Virus record (IMG/VR): IMGVR_UViG_3300025652_000734
Coordinates: 1-20,069 of that record
Origin: a virus
Length of the DNA: 20,069 nt
Direction: 5' to 3' (one strand)
The position numbers and the translations under genes are program-made. Under the pieces are notes generated by a model that was not told the DNA's origin, did no database searches, and was given only the letters and a program-made list of their open reading frames with translations. This document shows, in pieces, positions 11,458-18,095 of this stretch (position 1 is the first letter of the stretch; each line of letters opens with the position of its first letter).

Positions 11458-11722
11458 CGTGGCAAAAGCTAAGTCTCAACAAAGTCTAACTGATTGGACT
11501 AAACAAAAATGGCGAACTAAAAGTGGCAAGCCTAGTGCTAAAACTGGTGAACGTTATTTACCTTCTAAGGCTATTGAGTCTCTTAGCAGCAGTGAATATG
11601 CCGCTACAACTAGAGCTAAACGAAAAGGCAAGGCGGCAGGTAAGCAGCATGTGGCTCAACCTAAAAACATTGCAAAGAAAACCAGACGATTTAGAGCCGC
11701 TAAGGGTGGTATGGTAGGGTAA
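11411..11722 (+). CDS. Conserved basic phage protein, 103 residues
   Basis: The central portion (SLTDWTKQKWRTKSGKPSAK then TGERYLPSKAIESLSSSEYA and TRAKRKGKAAGKQ) resembles, from memory, an uncharacterised family found in phages and also reported in some large viruses (I think DUF5872, which I could not check). Basic residues dominate, and it ends AAKGGMVG, one of the recurring Lys/Gly-Gly motifs. GTG 11411 is the first in-frame start and has a poor ribosome-binding site, so it may be expressed through coupling to the preceding small frame. Confidence 0.7.
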   Translation: MRSLIRSVTKTAIAVDVAKAKSQQSLTDWTKQKWRTKSGKPSAKTGERYLPSKAIESLSSSEYAATTRAKRKGKAAGKQHVAQPKNIAKKTRRFRAAKGGMVG

Positions 11723-11725
11723 AAT

Positions 11726-11947
11726 ATGGCACACACTATTATTGATGATTATAAAATATTTCCACGACTAATGATGCTAATAGTTACTATATTAACCTAT
11801 CAGTCTGTACATTGGTACATGTCTTTACCTGATCCAACTACAGGACAAGCAGGACTTGTATCTGTATGTATGGGTGCTTTAACAGGTTGTTTTGGTATCT
11901 GGATGAATAAAGAAGCTAAAACAGACAGGTCTATGAGTGGAAAGTAA
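11726..11947 (+). CDS. Two-helix membrane protein, holin-like candidate
   Basis: This 73-residue protein has membrane segments at about 13-33 and 41-60, separated by LPDPTTGQ, with a charged tail (NKEAKTDRSMSGK). Similar small membrane proteins lie next to lysis genes in marine phages. Size and location directly upstream of a 3TM holin and an M15 peptidase suggest a holin, antiholin or pinholin-type role. AGGGTAAAAT precedes the ATG. The assignment rests on topology and context only. Confidence 0.65.
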   Translation: MAHTIIDDYKIFPRLMMLIVTILTYQSVHWYMSLPDPTTGQAGLVSVCMGALTGCFGIWMNKEAKTDRSMSGK

Positions 11948-11956
11948 GAAAGTAAT

Positions 11957-12166
11957 ATGTATGTTATAGTACTCATATTAATTCAAATGGGGCAGCATAA
12001 AATAGCCTCAGATCAAATACTGTATCCTTCAATGGAAAGATGTGAAATAGCAAGAAGTATTTTAATTAAAAAGTTAGAAGATAGTAAACCGTCAAAAGAG
12101 TCTTTCTCTTTTTCTAAATGTACAAAGATTTCTTTTGAAGAAGATAAAACAAAGGTAACACTATGA
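11957..12166 (+). CDS. Small secreted or membrane-anchored protein in lysis cluster, 69 residues
   Basis: A short hydrophobic start (MYVIVLILIQMG) is followed by a polar body with two cysteines (ERCEIARS and SKCTKIS) that could form a disulfide in the periplasm. The hydrophobic stretch is short for a signal anchor. It is coupled to the following holin by ATGA. It might be a spanin component or lysis regulator by position. No family recognised. Confidence 0.55.
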   Translation: MYVIVLILIQMGQHKIASDQILYPSMERCEIARSILIKKLEDSKPSKESFSFSKCTKISFEEDKTKVTL

Positions 12167-12621
12167 TTACATTACTTGGTAGCTTACTAGGATTTGGTAC
12201 TTCTTTTTTACCTGAAGTATTAAACTACTTTAAAGCAGGACAAGAGCATAAACATAATCTTGAGCGTATGTCGCTTGAGATGGATATGATGGCAAAGCGT
12301 AATGAGCTAAAGCTAAACATAATAGATAAACAAGCAGAGATAAAAGAAACAGAAGGACTGTATAAACATGATAGTATGGACGCAGGAGGTTTTATCAACG
12401 CACTACGAGGCAGTGTACGTCCTGTCATTACTTATGTTTTCTTTGGCCTTTTTGTTGCCATTAAAGTAACAGCATTAATATCTCTTATGGATGCGGGTAA
12501 TGATCTTGGTAGGTCACTATCTTTAATCTGGGATGATGCTACAAGCGGATTATTTGCAGCTATAATTAGTTTTTGGTTTGGTGGCAGAGCAGTATCCAAG
12601 TATGTAAAAACACCAATGTAA
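12163..12621 (+). CDS. Three-TM holin (GTA-holin 3TM type)
   Basis: This is a 152-residue protein. Membrane segments lie at about 3-20, 87-108 and 126-141, with a charged coiled coil (about 25-65) between the first two. The RPVITYVFFGLFVAIKV segment and C-terminal FWFGGR match the 'holin of 3TMs' family known from gene transfer agents and alphaproteobacterial phages (Pfam PF11351 as I recall it). Such proteins permeabilise the inner membrane so lytic enzymes can reach the wall. It directly precedes the M15 peptidase. Confidence 0.8.
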   Translation: MITLLGSLLGFGTSFLPEVLNYFKAGQEHKHNLERMSLEMDMMAKRNELKLNIIDKQAEIKETEGLYKHDSMDAGGFINALRGSVRPVITYVFFGLFVAIKVTALISLMDAGNDLGRSLSLIWDDATSGLFAAIISFWFGGRAVSKYVKTPM

Positions 12622-12630
12622 GGAAATAGT

Positions 12631-13083
12631 ATGGGATTTAAACTAAGCGCAAGAAGTATAAGTAAGTTAGAAGGTGTAGAGAAAGACCTTGTAGCTGTAG
12701 TTATGGAAGCCATTAATTTAACTAAAGTAGATTTTGGTGTTACATATGGTATGCGTACTTTAGAAGAGCAACAGAAACTATACGACTCAGGTAGATCACA
12801 AACTATGAAAAGCAAACACTTAGATGGTAGGGCTGTAGATCTTGTTGCATACTTTGGTTCAGATATATCTTGGGAGCTAAACGTATATGATGATATATGT
12901 GATGCAATGGCAGAAGCAGCTAGACGTAATAGTGTAGCTATTAAGTGGGGAGCCGCTTGGTCTGAAGGAGATATAAGAATGTATCAAGGTACAGCAGAAG
13001 ATTCTATGAATGCTTACATAGACCTGCGTAGATCAGAAGGGCGTAGACCATTTATTGATGCCCCACATTTTGAGATGATATAA
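12631..13083 (+). CDS. M15-family peptidase endolysin
   Basis: This 150-residue protein should cut a peptide bond of the peptidoglycan stem, as a D-Ala-D-Ala carboxypeptidase or L-Ala-D-Glu endopeptidase-like zinc enzyme. SKHLDGRAVDLVAY gives zinc ligands H63 and D70. APHFEM gives the third ligand H146, with the probable catalytic Asp D143 three residues before it, the same spacing as in T5-type endopeptidase. The length is that of a single catalytic domain without a wall-binding domain. AAGGAAATAGT precedes the ATG. It sits 9 bases after the holin, forming a standard lysis pair. Confidence 0.88.
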   Translation: MGFKLSARSISKLEGVEKDLVAVVMEAINLTKVDFGVTYGMRTLEEQQKLYDSGRSQTMKSKHLDGRAVDLVAYFGSDISWELNVYDDICDAMAEAARRNSVAIKWGAAWSEGDIRMYQGTAEDSMNAYIDLRRSEGRRPFIDAPHFEMI

Positions 13084-13095
13084 GGAAAAAATACA

Positions 13096-13575
13096 ATGGC
13101 AATACAGTTCGCACCTATAATAGCTTTTCTTGCTAAGAAAGGTATACAAGCAGCAATTAAAAAGTTTGGTAAAAAAGCTGTGCAAGAAGCACGTAAACAT
13201 GCAAAAGATATGACTACTAAACCAACTACAGGGCAATCTCAAACTAAAGCAGGTGTTAGGGGTATGCGTAATGCTCGTCAACTAGGCCGACAATCTGCAG
13301 TTGTAGGTGCTGGAATAGGTGCTGCTGGTACAGCAAAAGTTATGAGCGATAAGATTAAAGCTCAAAAACAAGCACAGGCAGCTAAATTAGCAGAAATGCG
13401 TAAGAAACTTAAAGCTGAAACTGATGCTAAAAAACGAGCACAGTTACAAGCTCGTATTGAAAAAGAAGTAGCAAAAGCTAAACAGTTTAATTCTACAAAT
13501 ATTACTAATAAACGCCCACCTAAGAAACCTGCAGTACCAGGATCTATACGCCCTAAAGCAAGACCAAAGACATAA
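13096..13575 (+). CDS. Basic, Ala/Lys-rich protein with coiled coil, 159 residues
   Basis: An amphipathic hydrophobic/basic N-terminus (MAIQFAPIIAFLAKKGIQAA) is followed by a Gly/Ala stretch (SAVVGAGIGAAGTAKVM, about 75-91) that could insert in a membrane. A long charged coiled coil (about 93-135) and a Pro/Arg tail ending GSIRPKARPKT complete it. The final peptide is encoded by a 31-base stretch identical to one in the 660-aa gene at the right edge. The features would suit a virion-ejected or internal protein. No family recognised. It lies between the lysis and packaging genes. Confidence 0.6.
   Translation: MAIQFAPIIAFLAKKGIQAAIKKFGKKAVQEARKHAKDMTTKPTTGQSQTKAGVRGMRNARQLGRQSAVVGAGIGAAGTAKVMSDKIKAQKQAQAAKLAEMRKKLKAETDAKKRAQLQARIEKEVAKAKQFNSTNITNKRPPKKPAVPGSIRPKARPKT
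13538..13568 (+). repeat. 31-base exact repeat, copy 1 (encodes GSIRPKARP)
   Basis: This stretch is identical base for base with 19109-19139 and is read in the same frame in both genes. It lies at the 3' end of the 159-residue gene. Confidence 0.9.
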
Positions 13576-13576
13576 T

Positions 13577-13951
13577 ATGGCTAGAGAATTAACAGAACGT
13601 CAACAAAAATTTCTTAATGTCCTTATGGATGAAGCTGGTGGTAATATTACTGAAGCTAAAAAACTTGCAGGGTATTCACCTAATACACCTAACCGTGAAA
13701 TTACTACTAGTTTAAAAGAAGAAATAATTGATGTAACACATAACTACTTAGCACGTAATGTGCCAAAGGCAGCTATGGCTATGGTCAGTGCTTTGAACGA
13801 TCCTACTGAGCTAGGTATACGTGACAAGATGGCAGCAGCTAAAGAACTACTAGATCGTACAGGTCTTGTAAAAACAGAGAAGATGCAAGTAGAAGCAAAG
13901 GGTGGTGTTATGTTAATGCCAGCTAAACAAGCACAGGATGAAGATGACTAA
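13577..13951 (+). CDS. terS: Terminase small subunit-like protein
   Basis: This is a 124-residue protein. The N-terminal pattern LTERQQKFLNVLMDEAGGNI then TEAKKLAGYSPNTPNREIT is typical of phage TerS-type helix-turn-helix domains, where a search helix precedes A-x-x-A-G-Y-S. The middle is helical (oligomerisation), and the acidic end (QDEDD) may contact the large subunit. It would recognise the packaging start and recruit TerL. It lies two genes upstream of TerL and ends in an 8-base ATGACTAA overlap with the next gene. Local homology to the Terminase_2 family is inferred from the motif. Confidence 0.7.
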   Translation: MARELTERQQKFLNVLMDEAGGNITEAKKLAGYSPNTPNREITTSLKEEIIDVTHNYLARNVPKAAMAMVSALNDPTELGIRDKMAAAKELLDRTGLVKTEKMQVEAKGGVMLMPAKQAQDEDD

Positions 13952-14366
13952 ATCCGTAGGTCAATGGAAACTCCCTCAACCAACCGACATTAAAGAAAAC
14001 AACGAATGGGTTCCTATACCACGTATATCAAGAACAGTACCCTATGGCTATGAGTTAGATCCTAATGATAGTTTTATTCTCTTGCCAATAGCTATAGAAC
14101 TTGATATGCTTGAAAAAGCAAAGAAGTATTTAAAACAATACTCATATCGTGAAGTAGCTAACTGGCTGACCACAAATACAGGCAGAGAAATATCTCACGT
14201 AGGATTAAAGAAACGGTTGGATAATGAGCGAAGACGCAAAAACAAAGCTGGAAGCCTACGCAAATGGGCAGACTATGCGAAAAAGGCAATCGCCAAAGCG
14301 GAAGAAATCGAACGCACAAGGCTTGGCGCAACAGAAAACAAAAACACGCAAGAAAACGCAGCCTAA
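13944..14366 (+). CDS. HTH protein resembling a recombinase-like DNA-binding domain
   Basis: This is a 140-residue protein. Residues about 25-90 (SRTVPYGYELDPNDSFILLP, then YSYREVANWLTTNTGREISH and VGLKKRL) resemble the DNA-binding module of serine recombinases, with PYGY followed by a helix-turn-helix. No catalytic resolvase domain is present, so it is not an active recombinase. The tail is a basic coiled coil (RKWADYAKKAIAKAEEIERT). ATG 13944 was chosen for its 8-base junction with terS and AGGATGAAG upstream. Next to both terminase genes, it may assist packaging-site recognition. It overlaps terL by up to 143 bases. Confidence 0.65.
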   Translation: MTKSVGQWKLPQPTDIKENNEWVPIPRISRTVPYGYELDPNDSFILLPIAIELDMLEKAKKYLKQYSYREVANWLTTNTGREISHVGLKKRLDNERRRKNKAGSLRKWADYAKKAIAKAEEIERTRLGATENKNTQENAA

Positions 14367-15804
14367 CATAGAACCTACTATTGCGTATACTGCACCAGTT
14401 GAAGAGCAACACAATGTTATCTTTAAACCTAATGCTGGCCCACAGACAGACTTTCTAGCTGCAGGTGAACGTGAGGTACTATTTGGGGGCAGTGCAGGTG
14501 GTGGTAAGAGTTACGCAATGCTCGCTGACCCATTACGTTTTATGGGGCATCCAGCCTTCTCAGGATTGCTCCTACGGCATACTACGGAAGAACTAAGGGA
14601 ACTTATCTTTAAGTCACAAGAAATGTACCCTAAGATATGGCCTGGAATTAAATGGTCAGAACGTAAGATGCAGTGGACTGCGCCCTCTGGTGCGAGGTTG
14701 TGGATGTCCTACCTAGACAGGGAAGATGATGTCCTGCGCTACCAAGGTCTAGCGTTTAGTTGGATAGGCTTTGACGAGTTAACTCAATGGCCCACACCTT
14801 TTGCGTGGAACTATATGAGATCACGTCTACGGTCCACTGCACCCGACTTGCCTGTGTATATGAGAGCTACTACTAACCCAGGAGGTAGAGGTCATCATTG
14901 GGTTAAAAAAATGTTTATTGACCCTGCTGCGTATGGAGTAGCTTTTGAAGCAACAGATATTGAAACAAGTGAAGTATTACGCTATCCTGCTGGACACGCA
15001 AAAGCTGGTAAATCTTTATTCAAACGTAGGTTTATACCTGCCCGTCTTTCCGATAATCCTTACCTAGCTGAACAGGGTGACTATGAAGCAATGCTTTTGT
15101 CACTACCTGAACAACAAAGAAGGCAGTTACTAGATGGTGATTGGGATATTAAAGAAGGTGCAGCCTTTACTGAGTTTGATAGAAAGGTACATGTAATTGA
15201 ACCTTTTGATATACCTAATAATTGGGTAAAGTTTAGAGCTTGCGATTACGGGTATGGAAGTAAGTCTGGTGTAATTTGGTTTGCTGTATCGCCTGATGAA
15301 AAATTAATTGTATACAGAGAATTATATGTAGGTAAAGTTCTTGCAACAGACTTAGCTGACATGATACTAGAGCTAGAGATGGGTGACGGTAACATTAAGT
15401 ATGGTGTACTAGATTCTAGTTTGTGGCATAAACGAGGGGATACTGGTCCTAGCCTAGCAGAGCAAATGATTATGAGAGGTTGTAGGTGGCGACCATCAGA
15501 TAGATCAAAAGGATCGCGGGTATCTGGAAAGAATGAAGTTCACAGACGTTTACAAATAGATGAATTTACAGAAGAACCCAGACTAGTATTTTTTGAAAAC
15601 TGTACAAATTTAATTGCACAGCTACCTGCACTACCTATTGATAAAAGAAATCCAGAAGATATAGATACTACATCAGAAGACCACTTGTACGATGCTTTAC
15701 GGTATGGTATCATGTCAAGGCCAAGGTTTAGTATATTTGACTACGATCCTATGGGTCCACCTAAAAGAAGTATGAAAGTTGCAGACTCAACGTTTGGCTA
15801 TTAA
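14224..15804 (+). CDS. terL: Terminase large subunit (ATPase-nuclease)
   Basis: This 526-residue protein packages DNA by ATP hydrolysis and cuts concatemers. The Walker A motif is GGSAGGGKS (88-96). FSWIGFDEL holds the Walker B acid pair (D184/E185). ATTNPGG (215-221) is the coupling motif. The RNase H-like nuclease has acidic residues in RACDYG (D341), VLDSS (D397) and DHLYDALRY (D486 or D490). Every possible start lies inside the preceding gene (ATG 14224, ATG 14275, TTG 14323), because no start codon lies between 14366 and the Walker A. The overlap is therefore unavoidable. I chose 14224 as the longest; the first 50 residues are Lys/Gln-rich and poorly ordered. Confidence 0.93.
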   Translation: MSEDAKTKLEAYANGQTMRKRQSPKRKKSNAQGLAQQKTKTRKKTQPNIEPTIAYTAPVEEQHNVIFKPNAGPQTDFLAAGEREVLFGGSAGGGKSYAMLADPLRFMGHPAFSGLLLRHTTEELRELIFKSQEMYPKIWPGIKWSERKMQWTAPSGARLWMSYLDREDDVLRYQGLAFSWIGFDELTQWPTPFAWNYMRSRLRSTAPDLPVYMRATTNPGGRGHHWVKKMFIDPAAYGVAFEATDIETSEVLRYPAGHAKAGKSLFKRRFIPARLSDNPYLAEQGDYEAMLLSLPEQQRRQLLDGDWDIKEGAAFTEFDRKVHVIEPFDIPNNWVKFRACDYGYGSKSGVIWFAVSPDEKLIVYRELYVGKVLATDLADMILELEMGDGNIKYGVLDSSLWHKRGDTGPSLAEQMIMRGCRWRPSDRSKGSRVSGKNEVHRRLQIDEFTEEPRLVFFENCTNLIAQLPALPIDKRNPEDIDTTSEDHLYDALRYGIMSRPRFSIFDYDPMGPPKRSMKVADSTFGY

Positions 15805-15814
15805 GGAAAAATAA

Positions 15815-17953
15815 ATGGCAGAAGATAACGAAGGTTTTATTGAAGATGATTCTATTGTCTTAGAAGATAGTGATAACTCTGAAGTAGAAGACGTAAATAC
15901 ATCAAAAATTATTCCATTTATTATGGATAGATATAGTCGTGCAGAAGATCATAGACAACAAGATGAACAAAGGTGGCTACGTTCCTACAGAAACTATCGT
16001 GGTTTGTATGGACCTGATGTGCAGTTTACAGAGGCTGAAAAGTCAAGAGTATTTATTAAAGTAACTAAAACAAAAACACTTGCTGCTTATGGGCAGATTG
16101 TTGATGTATTATTTGCTAGTCAAAAGTTTCCGCTAACAGTAGACCCAACAGAATTACCTGACGGTGTAGTTGCAGATGTACACTTTGATCCTAAAGAACC
16201 AGAGCAACTAAAAGACTCTGGTATGGATGAAGAAATAAATCCGTATGGTTTTAAAGGTGACGGTAAAGAATTACCTAAAGGTGCTACAGCAGCAACATTA
16301 GCAGATAGCCTTGGCCCACTATCAGAAAAATTAAGTGATGTAGATAGCCTACGTCAAGGTGTAGGTAAGACACCTACTGCAATTACATTTAGCCCTGCTA
16401 TGGTAGCTGCTAAAACAATGCAAAAGAAAATACACGATCAACTAGAAGAATCTAGTGCAAGTAAACATTTACGCAGTACGGCTTTTGAGATGGCGTTATT
16501 TGGTACTGGTGTAATGAAAGGTCCGTTTGCTGTAGATAAAGAGTATCCTAATTGGGGAGAAGATGGTGAGTATAACCCTGTTATAAAAACAATACCACAA
16601 GTATCCCATGTATCTGTGTGGAATTTTTATCCTGATCCAGATGCAACTAATATGGATGAAGCTCAGTTTGTTATTGAAAGACACAAGATGTCACGTACAC
16701 AGTTACGTGCATTAAAACGTAGACCATACTTTCGTCCTACTGTAATCGAAGAAGCTGTACAGTTAGGTGAGAATTACAATAAAGAATATTGGGAAGATGA
16801 CCTAGCTGACTATGTACCTGACTATGGTGTAAATCGTTATGAAGTCCTAGAGTATTGGGGCATGTGCGATACAGAAATGTTAATAGAACAAGGTGTAGAC
16901 ATTCCTAAAGAATTATCTAATGTAGACGAACTACAAGCAAACATATGGATATGTAATGGTAAATTATTGCGTATGGTTCTTAATCCGTTTAAACCTGCTA
17001 CTATACCTTACATGGCTGCACCATACGAATTAAACCCTTACTCATTCTTTGGAGTAGGTATTGCAGAGAATATGGATGACACACAAACTCTTATGAATGG
17101 TTTTATGAGAATGGCTGTTGACAATGCTGTATTATCTGGTAATCTTCTTATTGAGGTAGATGAAACTAACTTAGTTCCAGGCCAAGACTTATCAGTATAC
17201 CCAGGCAAGGTATTCCGTAGACAAGGTGGAGCACCTGGACAAGCTATCTTTGGCACTAAATTTCCTAATGTGTCACAAGAAAACTTACAGTTATTTGATA
17301 AGGCAAGGGTATTAGCAGATGAGTCAACTGGATTTCCATCTTTCGCACATGGTCAAACGGGCGTATCTGGGGTGGGTCGTACTGCTTCTGGTATTAGTAT
17401 GCTTATGGGTGCCGCACAAGGTAGTATAAAAAGCGTTATTAAAAATGTAGATGATTATTTACTTAGACCACTAGGTGAAGGTTTGTTTAGATTTAATATG
17501 CAGTTTGATTTTGATCCAAACATTAAAGGTGACTTAGAAGTTAAAGCTCGTGGCACAGAAAGTCTAATGGCTAATGAGGTACGTAGTCAAAGACTAATGC
17601 AGTTTATGCAAATTGCATCTAGCCCTGCACTTGCACCCTTTGCTAAGTTTCAATATGTTATTCGTGAGATTGCAAAGTCTCTTGATCTTGACCCAGATAA
17701 AGTAACTAACAATATGGATGAGGCTGCTTTACAGGCAGAACTTATGAAAGGTTTCCAACAACCAGCACCTGAAGGACAACCACCAGCAGGTGCAAACCCA
17801 GCAGACCCTACAGGCGCAGGTGGTGGCACTATAGGTACAGGACAAGTTCCAGTACCACAAGAACAAGGATTTAGTGGTAATGAAGGACAAGGAGCACCTC
17901 AACAAGCTCAAGGGGCTGGTCAGCAACCACCAGCAGTGGGACCAGTTCAGTAG
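15815..17953 (+). CDS. Portal protein, P22-like size
   Basis: A 712-residue protein directly after terL should form the dodecameric DNA gateway. Its length is close to that of P22 gp1. An acidic N-terminus is followed by conserved-looking segments: DRYSRAEDHRQQDEQRWLRS, HVSVWNFYPDPDATNMDEAQ, KMSRTQLRALKRRPYF and FFGVGIAENMDDTQTLMNG. The last about 70 residues are Gln/Pro/Gly/Ala-rich and probably disordered. They overlap the next gene by 74 bases. AAGGAAAAATAA precedes the ATG. The assignment rests on order, size and pattern; podovirus-type portals of this length have long barrels. Confidence 0.85.
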   Translation: MAEDNEGFIEDDSIVLEDSDNSEVEDVNTSKIIPFIMDRYSRAEDHRQQDEQRWLRSYRNYRGLYGPDVQFTEAEKSRVFIKVTKTKTLAAYGQIVDVLFASQKFPLTVDPTELPDGVVADVHFDPKEPEQLKDSGMDEEINPYGFKGDGKELPKGATAATLADSLGPLSEKLSDVDSLRQGVGKTPTAITFSPAMVAAKTMQKKIHDQLEESSASKHLRSTAFEMALFGTGVMKGPFAVDKEYPNWGEDGEYNPVIKTIPQVSHVSVWNFYPDPDATNMDEAQFVIERHKMSRTQLRALKRRPYFRPTVIEEAVQLGENYNKEYWEDDLADYVPDYGVNRYEVLEYWGMCDTEMLIEQGVDIPKELSNVDELQANIWICNGKLLRMVLNPFKPATIPYMAAPYELNPYSFFGVGIAENMDDTQTLMNGFMRMAVDNAVLSGNLLIEVDETNLVPGQDLSVYPGKVFRRQGGAPGQAIFGTKFPNVSQENLQLFDKARVLADESTGFPSFAHGQTGVSGVGRTASGISMLMGAAQGSIKSVIKNVDDYLLRPLGEGLFRFNMQFDFDPNIKGDLEVKARGTESLMANEVRSQRLMQFMQIASSPALAPFAKFQYVIREIAKSLDLDPDKVTNNMDEAALQAELMKGFQQPAPEGQPPAGANPADPTGAGGGTIGTGQVPVPQEQGFSGNEGQGAPQQAQGAGQQPPAVGPVQ

Positions 17954-18095
17954 TTATTTAAATACTATTATAGAACAGCAGCATCGTTCTATGGAACAAG
18001 CAGACAACACTATGACAATACATAGAGCACAAGGTGCAATATATCAGTTACGTAGATTACAGTTACTACGAGATGAGGTACTAAAAAATGGATAA
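17880..18095 (+). CDS. Small helical phage protein, 71 residues, overlapping the portal
   Basis: The helical, charged sequence (HLNKLKGLVSNHQQWDQFSS; AQGAIYQLRRLQLLRDEVLK) resembles a small uncharacterised protein found after portal genes in podovirus-like phages; this is recognition from memory. ATG 17880 is favoured over GTG 17874. The frame overlaps the disordered portal C-terminus by 74 bases and ends in an 8-base ATGGATAA overlap with the next gene. Because the C-terminal half lies outside the overlap and still reads as a coherent helix, the gene is credible. Confidence 0.7.
   Translation: MKDKEHLNKLKGLVSNHQQWDQFSSYLNTIIEQQHRSMEQADNTMTIHRAQGAIYQLRRLQLLRDEVLKNG

Noticed and set aside
13944-14366. 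Active serine recombinase
   Set aside because: Only a DNA-binding-like part is present; no N-terminal resolvase catalytic domain or nucleophilic Ser motif is seen.
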